Below are positions 19,524 through 30,242 of a stretch of 64,000 nt of DNA, one piece after another. The notes beneath the pieces are model-generated. The model was given only the letters and a program-made list of their open reading frames with translations. It did not search any database and was not told the DNA's origin. The stretch is taken from positions 21,155 to 85,154 of the forward strand of contig JAUVXK010000002.1 of NCBI GenBank assembly GCA_030603635.1, in the 5' to 3' direction. This stretch comes from Burkholderiales bacterium. Lineage in GTDB: Bacteria > Pseudomonadota > Gammaproteobacteria > Burkholderiales > Burkholderiaceae_C. A program made the position numbers and the translations under genes. How positions within the stretch are numbered: position 1 is the first letter of the stretch; every line of letters begins with the position of its first letter.

Positions 19524-19533
19524 CCCCGGATTA

Positions 19534-20223
19534 TCAGGCCTCGACCGCCTCGAACTCGCGGGCCCGGCCCGCCTCGATGGTGATGCGGCGTTCGCAGCGC
19601 TGGGCAATCGAGCGGTCATGGGTGACCAAGACCAGCGTGGTGCCCTGTTCGCGGTTGAGGTCGAACATGAGCTCCATGACCTTTTCGCCGGTGGCGAAAT
19701 CGAGGCTGCCGGTGGGCTCATCGGCCAGCAACACGGCAGGCCGCACCACAAAGGCACGTGCCAACGCCACGCGCTGCTGCTCCCCGCCCGACAGCACCTT
19801 GGGGTAATGCCCGAGCCGTTCGCCCAGGCCCACGCGTTGCAGCATCTGGGCCGCAGCCTCGCGCGCGTCGCGCCGACCGGCCAGTTCCAGGGGCAGCATC
19901 ACGTTCTCCAGGGCGGTGAGGTTTCCCAGCAACTGAAAGCTCTGGAACACGAATCCCACCTTCTGTGCCCGTACCGCAGCCCGCTGGTCCTCGTCCAATG
20001 CGAAAATGTCCTGCCCGTCGATGTGAACCGTTCCACGTGTCGGGGTATCCAACCCGGCAACGATCGACAGCAGCGTGCTCTTGCCCGAGCCCGAGGCTCC
20101 GACAATGGCCACCGTCTCGCCACGGCGCAACTCGACATCGATGTCGCGCAGAATGTCCAGCGTACCGGTGGCGTCGGTCACCGATTTGGACACGTGCCGC
20201 ACCGCAATCATCACATCCGACAT
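19534..20223 (-). CDS. ABC transporter ATP-binding protein, LolD/YbbA-like
   Basis: 229 aa single ATPase of the MacB/LolD class. It has Walker A GASGSGKST at 42-50, the signature LSGGEQQRVALARA, and Walker B VLLADEPTGSLD. The gene is divergent from tesA, as ybbA is in E. coli, where YbbA works with the permease YbbP. No FtsX-like permease follows here; the next gene is rlmB. The start at 20223 overlaps the tesA start codon; an alternative ATG four codons later (20211) would remove the overlap. The substrate is unknown. Confidence 0.85.
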   Translation of the reverse strand: MSDVMIAVRHVSKSVTDATGTLDILRDIDVELRRGETVAIVGASGSGKSTLLSIVAGLDTPTRGTVHIDGQDIFALDEDQRAAVRAQKVGFVFQSFQLLGNLTALENVMLPLELAGRRDAREAAAQMLQRVGLGERLGHYPKVLSGGEQQRVALARAFVVRPAVLLADEPTGSLDFATGEKVMELMFDLNREQGTTLVLVTHDRSIAQRCERRITIEAGRAREFEAVEA

Positions 20224-20881
20224 GAAAACGCCCATACAGTTGAACAGACGACACTTTAACGCGATCGCCCTGGCCGCTGCCGCGGCGGGGTCTTGGCCCG
20301 TGCTGGCACAGACTGACGCCACCGTGGTGCTGATCGTCGGCGACTCACTGAGCGCTGAGTACGGGTTGCGCCGGGGCAGCGGCTGGGTCGCCTTGCTGGA
20401 ACAACGCCTCAATGGCGAGAAAAAACCCTTCCGGGTGGTCAACGCGAGCATCAGCGGCGACACGACTTCGGGCGGTCGTTCGCGGCTACCCGCCTTGCTC
20501 CGCACCCACCAACCCGGCGTGGTGGTGATTGAGCTTGGCGGCAACGACGCCCTGCGTGGTCTGCCGCTGGACATGACCCGCGACAACCTGCGGGCGATGG
20601 TGCGGGCCAGCCAGCAGGGCGGCGCCCGCGTCCTCCTCGTGGGTATGGAGATGCCCCCGAACTACGGTGCCCGGTATGCCGAGGATTTCCGGCAAATCTT
20701 TGTCGATGTGGCCAGGAGCGAAAAGGTCCCGCTGGTGCCGTTTTTCCTGAAGGGCGTGGCCGACGGGCCCGATCCGGTGGCCCTGTTCCAGCCCGACCGC
20801 ATCCACCCCAACGAAGCGGCACAGCCCATCATGCTGGACAATGTCTGGCCGCGTCTGCGCGAACTCCTGCCCAAAGGCTGA
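20222..20881 (+). CDS. tesA: Arylesterase / acyl-CoA thioesterase I, SGNH hydrolase (TesA-like)
   Basis: 219 aa periplasmic esterase. Catalytic blocks are intact: GDSLSAEYG (Ser), GGNDALRG, and DRIHPNEAAQ (Asp and His). The N-terminal export signal contains NRRHFNAIALAAAAAGS with two arginines before the hydrophobic core and an ALAQ-like end (VLAQ), so it may use the Tat route rather than Sec as in E. coli TesA. No ribosome site precedes the ATG, which overlaps the divergent ABC ATPase start by two bases. mnmH follows 9 bases later. Confidence 0.9.
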   Translation: MKTPIQLNRRHFNAIALAAAAAGSWPVLAQTDATVVLIVGDSLSAEYGLRRGSGWVALLEQRLNGEKKPFRVVNASISGDTTSGGRSRLPALLRTHQPGVVVIELGGNDALRGLPLDMTRDNLRAMVRASQQGGARVLLVGMEMPPNYGARYAEDFRQIFVDVARSEKVPLVPFFLKGVADGPDPVALFQPDRIHPNEAAQPIMLDNVWPRLRELLPKG

Positions 20882-20890
20882 ACCGACTCC

Positions 20891-21967
20891 ATGCCCGTTG
20901 CCACCCTGCCCGCCCACGCGGTTGCCGACCGCCTGCCCACTTTCGACGCCGTCATCGACGCCCGCACCGAAGCCGAATTCGCCGAAGACCACCTCCCTGG
21001 CGCGGTGAACTGGCCCACGCTGAACAACGAGGAGCGCATCCTCATCGGCACTATGTACAAGCAGGTCAACGCCTTCGAAGCCAAGAAGCGGGGAGCGGCG
21101 CTGTCGGCACGCAACATCGCGGCGCACATCGAGCGTGAAGTCATCGACCAACCCAAAGGCTGGAAGCCCCTGGTGTACTGCTGGCGCGGCGGCAACCGCA
21201 GCGGTGCGCTCGCCACCATCCTGGGCGCGATCGGTTTCCAGGTCACGCTGATCGAAGGCGGCTACAAGGCCTGGCGGAATGCCCTGCTCGCCGAGCTGCC
21301 CTCGCTGGCCCAGCGGCTGCAGTACCGGGTGGTGTGCGGACCCACCGGTTCAGGCAAGACACGGCTGCTGCAGGCGCTGTCACGGCAGGGCGAGCAGGTG
21401 CTGGACCTGGAAGCCCTGGCCTGCCACCGCAGCTCCGTACTGGGGCTGGTTCCTGGCCAGAGTCAGCCGAGCCAGAAGCATTTCGACTCACTGATCTGGC
21501 ACGCCCTGCGTGGGTTCGACCCGAAACGGGTGGTGTACGTGGAAAGCGAGAGCAAGAAGGTGGGCAACCTCCGTGTGCCCGACGCGCTCATGGACACCAT
21601 GCGGGCCAGCCCCTGCCTGGACCTCCAGCTTGCCGATGACGAGCGCGTGGCACTGCTCATGGAGGACTACGACCACTTTCTGCACGACGCCGAATTTTTC
21701 TGCGAGCGACTCGACACCCTGGTCACGCTGCGAGGCCGGGAAACCATCGAGTCCTGGAAGCACCAGGTTCGAGCAGGGGGATCAGCCGACGTGGTTCGCG
21801 CGCTGCTGCAGGTCCACTACGACCCGGTGTACGCTGCGTCCATCCGGCGCAATTTCGTGCAATACCCACAGGCCTTGCCATGCCGTCTGAGCAACCGTTC
21901 GCCGGCGGCGCTAGACGCGCTGGCGCAGGCCATCGTGGCCGCTCAACCCAAGACCTGCAACGCCTGA
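20891..21967 (+). CDS. mnmH: tRNA 2-selenouridine synthase
   Basis: 358 aa (also called SelU or YbbB). It replaces sulfur with selenium at the wobble uridine of tRNAs for Lys, Glu and Gln, through a geranylated intermediate. The N-terminal rhodanese domain has Cys97 in VYCWRGGNRSG, the same position as the E. coli catalytic cysteine; the C-terminal P-loop domain has GPTGSGKT at 150-157. It needs selenophosphate, so selD is expected elsewhere in the genome. Its 3' end overlaps the convergent lyase gene by 25 bases. Confidence 0.94.
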   Translation: MPVATLPAHAVADRLPTFDAVIDARTEAEFAEDHLPGAVNWPTLNNEERILIGTMYKQVNAFEAKKRGAALSARNIAAHIEREVIDQPKGWKPLVYCWRGGNRSGALATILGAIGFQVTLIEGGYKAWRNALLAELPSLAQRLQYRVVCGPTGSGKTRLLQALSRQGEQVLDLEALACHRSSVLGLVPGQSQPSQKHFDSLIWHALRGFDPKRVVYVESESKKVGNLRVPDALMDTMRASPCLDLQLADDERVALLMEDYDHFLHDAEFFCERLDTLVTLRGRETIESWKHQVRAGGSADVVRALLQVHYDPVYAASIRRNFVQYPQALPCRLSNRSPAALDALAQAIVAAQPKTCNA

Positions 21968-23136
21968 GCCAGGTCGGCCTGCAGGTCGTCCACAGCTTCC
22001 AGCCCCACGGCAAAGCGGACCAGGCGCGGCGCATGCGGCCAGGGATTGGTCCGCATGGACGGTATGTCGTACGGCACACACAGGCTGATCGGTCCTGCCC
22101 AGCTGTAACCCAGCCGGAAACGCTCCAACCGGTCACAGAAGGCGTCCACCCGTTCGGCAGGAATGTCTGACCGGAACACCACGCTGAACAGACAGGCTGC
22201 GGCCTGGGCATGTCGCTTCCAGTGTTCATGGCCAGGCGAACCGGGCAAAGCCGGGTGAAACACCTGCGCCACCACCGGCTGTTGCTGCATCCAGGTAGCC
22301 AGGGCGCGAGTGGCGGCGTCTTGCGCATGATAGCGCAATGCCACGCTCGGCAACCCACGCAGCACCAGCTCCGCGTCGTTCGCCCCCACACCCAGGCCCA
22401 GCCGCATGTGCGTGAGCAACAGACGGCGGTGCAGCGACTCGTCGCGCGTGACCACGGAACCCATCAGCACGTCCGCACCACCACTGGGGTATTTGGTGAG
22501 TGCCTGCATGGAGATGTCCACACCCGCCTCGAACGCGGGGAAGGCGATGCCGGCACCCCAGGTGTTGTCCAGTGCTGTCACGATGCGCTGGGGCCCATGG
22601 CCATGGCCGAACCGGTCGTTCGCCTGCCGCACCACCTCTACGAGAGCAGGCAGGTCGGGGTATTCGAGCGTCACGGAGCCGGGCACCTCCAGCCAGACGA
22701 GCCGGGTAGAGTCGGTCAGCTGGGCCGCCAGATCGGCCGGATCCATGGGATCGTAGAAACGGTGACGTATGCCCCAGGCCGCGAGTTCACCCTCGGCAAA
22801 CGTCTTGCCCGGTCCGTAGGCGTTGTCGGGCATGAGCAGTTCGTCGCCGGTGCGCAGCAGCGCCATGTCCACCAACGCAATGGCCGACAATCCGCTCGGC
22901 GCCAGCACACAATGCTGCCCATCCTCCAGGGAGGCGATGCGCTCTTCCAGTGTGAACGTGGTCGGCGTACCGTGCAATCCATAGGTGTAAGCCGACTTGT
23001 CCTTCCAGTCGCGCTCGCGCATCGCGGCCACACTGGGAAAGAGGACAGTGGATGCCTTGTGCACCCCGGGGGCCACGGCCTCGAAATCGACCGGTGGATG
23101 ATAGGGGTGGTGGATCAGCTCGGTCGGCAGGCTCAT
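21943..23136 (-). CDS. metC: Cystathionine beta-lyase, PLP-dependent (MetC-like)
   Basis: 397 aa Cys/Met metabolism PLP enzyme. It has the PLP-binding lysine K215 in QALTKYPSGGADVLMG, the cofactor aspartate in TALDNTWG (D190), and the substrate-side YGLHGTPT near the N-terminus. It most likely cleaves cystathionine to homocysteine, pyruvate and ammonia for methionine synthesis; other C-S lyase activity is possible within this family. It is 19 bases downstream of a phosphoribosyltransferase gene and overlaps mnmH tail to tail. Confidence 0.88.
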   Translation of the reverse strand: MSLPTELIHHPYHPPVDFEAVAPGVHKASTVLFPSVAAMRERDWKDKSAYTYGLHGTPTTFTLEERIASLEDGQHCVLAPSGLSAIALVDMALLRTGDELLMPDNAYGPGKTFAEGELAAWGIRHRFYDPMDPADLAAQLTDSTRLVWLEVPGSVTLEYPDLPALVEVVRQANDRFGHGHGPQRIVTALDNTWGAGIAFPAFEAGVDISMQALTKYPSGGADVLMGSVVTRDESLHRRLLLTHMRLGLGVGANDAELVLRGLPSVALRYHAQDAATRALATWMQQQPVVAQVFHPALPGSPGHEHWKRHAQAAACLFSVVFRSDIPAERVDAFCDRLERFRLGYSWAGPISLCVPYDIPSMRTNPWPHAPRLVRFAVGLEAVDDLQADLAQALQVLG

Positions 23137-23155
23137 GCGGGGGTGGCTTGAGGCG

Positions 23156-23680
23156 TCAGACTTTCCACTTGGCCAGCAACTGCGCCGGGCGCAGGTTGTC
23201 GTAGGCCTCGAAAGGTTGGTGGATCCACGGGTTGGTCGGCAGGTATTCGACCGAATAGTCCGGTGTGAACACCGACACCGCCTTGGTCCAGATCACTGCG
23301 CTGCGCAGTTCGGTGATCGGCGCGTAGTTGTTCTTCAACATGTCGATGACGGCCCGCAAGGTATGGCCGGAATCCGCCAGATCATCGACCAGCAGCACCC
23401 GACCCGCGATCTCCCCTTTGGGCGTGGTGATGTAGCGGGCAATGTCCAGCTTGCCCTGGACCGTGCCTGCCTCGGCACGGTAGGAACTGGTGGACATGAT
23501 GGCCAGCGGCTTGTCGAAGATGCGGCTCAGGATGTCGCCCGGGCGCATGCCACCCCGTGCGAGACAGAGAATGGTGTCGAACTCCCAACCGGACTGGTGC
23601 ACCTTGATGGCCAGCTTCTCGATCAGGTTGTGGTACTCGTCGTAGGACACGTAGAGGTGTTTGCCGTCTTCGGTCAGCAT
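23156..23680 (-). CDS. Purine-type phosphoribosyltransferase
   Basis: 174 aa type I phosphoribosyltransferase. The PRPP-binding loop VLLVDDLADSGHTL is clear, and CLARGGMRPGDIL matches the pyrophosphate loop. It resembles Gpt/Hpt-like salvage enzymes that make nucleotides from purine bases, which fits its place directly after purA. The exact base (hypoxanthine, guanine or xanthine) cannot be told from sequence alone. Confidence 0.85.
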   Translation of the reverse strand: MLTEDGKHLYVSYDEYHNLIEKLAIKVHQSGWEFDTILCLARGGMRPGDILSRIFDKPLAIMSTSSYRAEAGTVQGKLDIARYITTPKGEIAGRVLLVDDLADSGHTLRAVIDMLKNNYAPITELRSAVIWTKAVSVFTPDYSVEYLPTNPWIHQPFEAYDNLRPAQLLAKWKV

Positions 23681-23721
23681 CAGGGTCTCCTGGGTCGGGG
23701 GCTTGGTGGTGGGTTCGGCCT

Positions 23722-26318
<2,597 letters not shown>

Positions 26319-26358
26319 GGGGGAGGCAGGGCTGTTAAAAACCGGATTTTACCGGCAT

Positions 26359-26390
26359 AAAAAAAGCGACCCGCCAAACCGACGGGTCGC
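26359..26390 (-). terminator. Terminator of the hfq-hflXKC transcript
   Basis: On the minus strand GCGACCCG/CGGGTCGC forms an 8-bp perfect stem with a 9-base loop followed by seven T. It lies just after hflC and before hisZ, separating the hfl operon from hisZ-purA. Confidence 0.88.
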
Positions 26391-26406
26391 ACCGGTCGAT
26401 CACGCG

Positions 26407-27297
26407 TCAGCGGCCGGAAGGCGCGCTGCTGCGGATGCCCCGGAAGAACTCCGATGACGGGTCCATGACCAGCACATCGCTCTTGCCGGTGAAGCTGGCG
26501 CGATACGCCTCCAGGCTGCGGTAGAACTGGGCAAACGAAGGATCCCGGCCGAAGGCCTCGTTGTAGGCCCGCGCAGCCTCGGCATCGCCCTCACCCTTGA
26601 TCTTCTGCGCATCCCGGAAGGCATCGGAGACGATGATCTCACGCTGACGGTCAGCATCGGCGCGGATCTTTTCGCCCTCCGCAAAACCGGTGGAACGCAG
26701 CTCGTTGGCCACGCGTTTGCGCTCGGCCTCCATGCGCTCGAACACCGAGCGGGTGATGGTTTCGGCGTAGTCGATGCGGGTGATCCGCACATCCACCACG
26801 TCCATGCCCCAGGGCCGTTCGGCCCCTCGCACGGCGGCCAGCACTTCGCGCTTGACGTCGGCCATGAGTTCCTCGCGACGGGTGGAGAGCAGTTCGCGCA
26901 CGGTGCGCTTGTTGACCTCCTGCTGGAACGAGTTGCGCACCACCCGGTTGAGCTGGATCGCGCCCGCGCGCTCGTCCAGACCCACGTTTCGGATGTAGGC
27001 CGACGGATCGGAAATGCGCCAGCGCACGAACCAGTCGATCACGACGCGTTGCCGCTCGGCCGTGATCATCGGCTCGGTGTCGGAGCTTTCGAGGGTGAGC
27101 AATCGCTTGTCCACGTAGTTGACGTTCTGGAACGGCGGGGGCATCTTGAAATTGAGGCCCGGCTCGGTGACAACGCGCTGGATCTGACCCAGCTGGTAGA
27201 CCACGCCGAACTGCCGCTGGTCAACCACGAAGAGCATGGAGCTGCCAATGGCAAGCACCAGCAGCAGAGAGGAAATGACGAGTCCGATCTTGTTCAT
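26407..27297 (-). CDS. hflC: HflC, membrane protease FtsH modulator
   Basis: 296 aa SPFH/prohibitin-family protein with one N-terminal membrane anchor (about residues 5-25) and a periplasmic SPFH domain. Together with HflK it forms a large cage around FtsH and modulates its activity. It shows RQFGVVYQLGQIQRVV after the anchor and a C-terminal long helix rich in Ala, Glu and Arg. It follows hflK by 21 bases. Confidence 0.95.
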   Translation of the reverse strand: MNKIGLVISSLLLVLAIGSSMLFVVDQRQFGVVYQLGQIQRVVTEPGLNFKMPPPFQNVNYVDKRLLTLESSDTEPMITAERQRVVIDWFVRWRISDPSAYIRNVGLDERAGAIQLNRVVRNSFQQEVNKRTVRELLSTRREELMADVKREVLAAVRGAERPWGMDVVDVRITRIDYAETITRSVFERMEAERKRVANELRSTGFAEGEKIRADADRQREIIVSDAFRDAQKIKGEGDAEAARAYNEAFGRDPSFAQFYRSLEAYRASFTGKSDVLVMDPSSEFFRGIRSSAPSGR

Positions 27298-27318
27298 GAT
27301 GTGTATGCCTCCCGGGGA

Positions 27319-28701
27319 TCAGCGCGTTTCGCGACCGCGAGAGCGCAGGTCGTCCCGGGCGCGGGGGTCGTTGGGCAGCAGCGGGGCGGTGGTCGAGCCG
27401 CTGACGGCACCGGCGGCAGGCGCAGCCACAGGGGCGCCGGCCGACTGCATGATCTTGTCCAGCGGCAGGTACAGGAGGTTGGAGTTCTGCCGGGTGTCGA
27501 TCAGCACCTTGGTCACGTTGCTGTAGACCTCCTGCATGGCTTCCAGGTACAGACGCTCGCGCATGATCTGGGGTGCCTTGGCATGCTCGGCCTGCACCAG
27601 ACGGAAACGTTGGGCATCACCCTGTGCCTGCGCCACCACCCTGGCCTTGTAACCTTCGGCTTCCTCGATCAGGCGCGACGCTGCGCCGCGCGCACGCGGG
27701 ATCACGTCGTTCGCGTAGGCCTCCGCCTCGTTCTTGGCACGCTCGCGTTCCTGACCGGCCTTGAGCACGTCATCAAAGGCAGCTTGCACCTGCTCAGGCG
27801 GGCGCACACCACCTTGCTGCAGGTTGATGCCCACCACCTCGATACCGACTTCATAGCGGTCCAGGATGTTCTGCATCAGGTTACGCACGCGCGGAGCGAT
27901 CTGATCCCGCTCGTCCACGAGGGCCGCGTCCATGCGCATGTTGCCAACGACCTCGCGTACCGCGGTCTCGGCGGCACGCAACACGGCCGAATCCGGATCG
28001 CGGCTGTTGAAGAGGTAGGCCCGTGCATCACTCAGGCGGTACTGGACGGCGAACTTGATTTCCACGATGTTCTCGTCCTGCGTCAGCATGGCCGAGTCAC
28101 GCAGACCGGTCGCCCGGATGACGGAGTCGCGGCCCACGTCGACCGAGCGGATCTGGGTCACGAACACCGCCTCATGGCGCTGGATCGGGTACGGCAGACG
28201 CCAGTTGAAACCCGCGCCCACCGTGCTGTGGTACTTGCCGAACTGGGTGATGACCGCCTGCTGGCCTTCCTGCACGATGAAGAAGCCGGTGCCCATCCAG
28301 ATCAGCACCGCGACGGCGCCGATCAGGCCAGCCCCGATACCGGTGCTCTTGGGATCAGGCTTGAAAGGGGGCAGACCGCCACCCGATCCATTGCCCATGC
28401 CGCCCCGGCCCCCACGCCCTCCCCCGCCGAACAGGCCGTTGAGCTTGCGGTTGAAGTCACGCCAGAGTTCGTCCAGATCGGGCGGCCCCTGGTTCGGGCC
28501 TTGCGGACGGTTGGGATAGGGACGCTGGTCGGGATCGTCGCGGCGATCCTGATCGTCCGGATCGGCGTCGCGGTCGCGGTCACGGGAACCGTTCGGCCGC
28601 GGGGCATCATCGTCCCGGCCCCAGCGAGGGTCGTTCAGGTTGAACATGCCTTTCACGCGGCTCCACAGGGGCGGGCGAAGAGGCGTCGGATTCATGTTCA
28701 T
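27319..28701 (-). CDS. hflK: HflK, membrane protease FtsH modulator
   Basis: 460 aa. The cytosolic N-terminal region is low-complexity: an Asp/Arg/Pro-rich stretch then a Gly/Arg-rich segment (about residues 30-110), typical of betaproteobacterial HflK. One membrane segment follows (AGLIGAVAVLIWMGTGFFIV) and then the SPFH domain (FIVQEGQQAVITQFGKY). Two ATGs (28701 and 28695) are possible starts; an upstream TTG is less likely. Partner hflC follows. Confidence 0.93.
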   Translation of the reverse strand: MNMNPTPLRPPLWSRVKGMFNLNDPRWGRDDDAPRPNGSRDRDRDADPDDQDRRDDPDQRPYPNRPQGPNQGPPDLDELWRDFNRKLNGLFGGGGRGGRGGMGNGSGGGLPPFKPDPKSTGIGAGLIGAVAVLIWMGTGFFIVQEGQQAVITQFGKYHSTVGAGFNWRLPYPIQRHEAVFVTQIRSVDVGRDSVIRATGLRDSAMLTQDENIVEIKFAVQYRLSDARAYLFNSRDPDSAVLRAAETAVREVVGNMRMDAALVDERDQIAPRVRNLMQNILDRYEVGIEVVGINLQQGGVRPPEQVQAAFDDVLKAGQERERAKNEAEAYANDVIPRARGAASRLIEEAEGYKARVVAQAQGDAQRFRLVQAEHAKAPQIMRERLYLEAMQEVYSNVTKVLIDTRQNSNLLYLPLDKIMQSAGAPVAAPAAGAVSGSTTAPLLPNDPRARDDLRSRGRETR

Positions 28702-28743
28702 GGGTGGGTGTCTTGAAGAGGTCAATGGGGGTATTGTGCCGAA

Positions 28744-29868
28744 TCAGACGGACGCATTTTCCGGATCGGTCTTTTCCGAGCCGGCAACGGCGGCCAAACG
28801 CTGCGCCAGCAGGCTGCGCAGGGCGTCCAGACCGTCGCCCGTGTGGGCACTCACGAAGATACGAGGCCACACCGTACCCTGGAGTTCCATGTGGTCTACG
28901 GCCAGCAGCGGTTTTTGACCGGGCGGCAAGGCATCGATCTTGTTGAACACCAGGATCTGGGGAATGTCGTCGGCACCAATTTCGTGCAGCACCTGCTGCA
29001 CGTTGTCGATCTGCTCGTGGTAGGCGGGGTTGGACACGTCCACCACGTGCAGCAGCAGGTCCGCGTCCCGGGCCTCCTGCAGCGTGGCTGCAAAGGCATC
29101 GACCAGGGTATGCGGCAGGTCGCGGATGAAACCGACGGTGTCGGACAGCGACACGCTGCGCCCCACTTCGCCGAGGTACATCTGGCGCGTGGTCGTGTCC
29201 AGCGTGGCAAAGAGCTGGTCAGCCGCGTAGGCACGCGCCTTGACCAAGGCATTGAACAGTGATGACTTGCCGGCGTTGGTGTAGCCCACCAGCGAGATGT
29301 TGAACGCGCCCCGCCGCTCGCGCTGGCGCCGCTGCGTGCTGCGCTGACGTTTGACCTTGTCCAGCCGTTCACGCGTGCGCTTGATCGCGTCACCGATCAT
29401 CCGGCGGTCGAGTTCGATCTGGGTTTCGCCCGGCCCGCCGCGCATGCCGATGCCTCCACTCTGCCGCTCGAGGTGCGACCAGCGACGGACCAGGCGCGTG
29501 GACAGGTATTGCAATCGAGCCAGCTCGACCTGCAGCTTGCCTTCGTGGCTGCGCGCCCGCTGGGCAAATATTTCGAGGATGAGCAGAATACGGTCGTTGA
29601 CCGGCATGCCCATGTGCCGCTCGAGGTTGCGCTGCTGCGCCGGACTCAGCGCCTGGTCGAACAGGATTTCGGTCGCGCCATGACCCAGCGCCAGTGCCTT
29701 GATTTCTTCGGCCTTGCCGCTGCCGATGTAGAGCGCCGCATCGGGTGCGCGGCGTTTGCAGGTGACGCGGTCCAACACCCGGTAACCGGCCGTCTCGGCC
29801 AGCTGTGCCAGTTCTTCGAGCGAGTCGTCGAAATGGGGCAGACCGAGGTCTACCCCGACCAGCACCAC
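28744..29868 (-). CDS. hflX: GTPase HflX
   Basis: 374 aa ribosome-associated GTPase that splits stalled 70S ribosomes, for example after heat shock. It has the HflX N-terminal domain (DQALSPAQQRNLERHMG, IFAQRARSHEGKLQVELA, GGIGMRGGPGETQIE) and a G domain with GYTNAGKSS, DTVGF and NKID. No ATG is available. GTG at 29868 is chosen because AGGAGG lies 8 bases upstream; a TTG at 29907 would add 13 residues and better match the length of some homologues but has no ribosome site. It follows hfq. Confidence 0.92.
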   Translation of the reverse strand: MVLVGVDLGLPHFDDSLEELAQLAETAGYRVLDRVTCKRRAPDAALYIGSGKAEEIKALALGHGATEILFDQALSPAQQRNLERHMGMPVNDRILLILEIFAQRARSHEGKLQVELARLQYLSTRLVRRWSHLERQSGGIGMRGGPGETQIELDRRMIGDAIKRTRERLDKVKRQRSTQRRQRERRGAFNISLVGYTNAGKSSLFNALVKARAYAADQLFATLDTTTRQMYLGEVGRSVSLSDTVGFIRDLPHTLVDAFAATLQEARDADLLLHVVDVSNPAYHEQIDNVQQVLHEIGADDIPQILVFNKIDALPPGQKPLLAVDHMELQGTVWPRIFVSAHTGDGLDALRSLLAQRLAAVAGSEKTDPENASV

Positions 29869-29914
29869 ACCGGGCGCCTCCTGTGCGGATAAGGTGTCGG
29901 AACCCAATGTGCGG

Positions 29915-30160
29915 TCAGGCCGCTTCGGCCGGCGGAGCGACCGCGAACTGCACCGGCCGGCCAGGCACGATGGTGGAGATGGCGTGCTTGTACACCATCT
30001 GAGTGACCGTGTTGCGCAGCAACACCACGTACTGGTCGAAGGACTCGATCTGGCCCTGCAGCTTGATCCCGTTGACGAGGTAGATGGACACCGGCACGTG
30101 CTCACGACGGAGCTGGTTCAGAAACGGGTCCTGGAGGAGTTGGCCGGGGTTGTTGCTCAC
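29915..30160 (-). CDS. hfq: RNA chaperone Hfq
   Basis: 81 aa Sm-like hexameric RNA chaperone for small-RNA regulation. Sm1 ([20 protein letters not shown]) and Sm2 ([10 protein letters not shown]) are intact, with a short Ala-rich tail. The start is GTG at 30160 with a GGAA ribosome site upstream. It lies between der and hflX, the standard order in betaproteobacteria. Confidence 0.97.
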   Translation of the reverse strand: MSNNPGQLLQDPFLNQLRREHVPVSIYLVNGIKLQGQIESFDQYVVLLRNTVTQMVYKHAISTIVPGRPVQFAVAPPAEAA

Positions 30161-30242
30161 GATCTGTTCCGTGTTCCATGGAGTGGAGGGATCAAGACCC
30201 TACCACAGGCGGGCAGGGTTTGTGCGAATGGCCGAACCGGCC

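Noticed and set aside
26319-26358. TAAAAT on the minus strand (26351-26346) as a hisZ -10 box
   Set aside because: No -35 at a usable distance, and the region overlaps the terminator of the preceding operon; the evidence is too thin to list.
27990-28700. Repeat-like Asp/Arg and Gly/Arg runs at the 5' end of hflK
   Set aside because: These encode the low-complexity N-terminal region normal for HflK in this group, not a mobile or CRISPR-type repeat.
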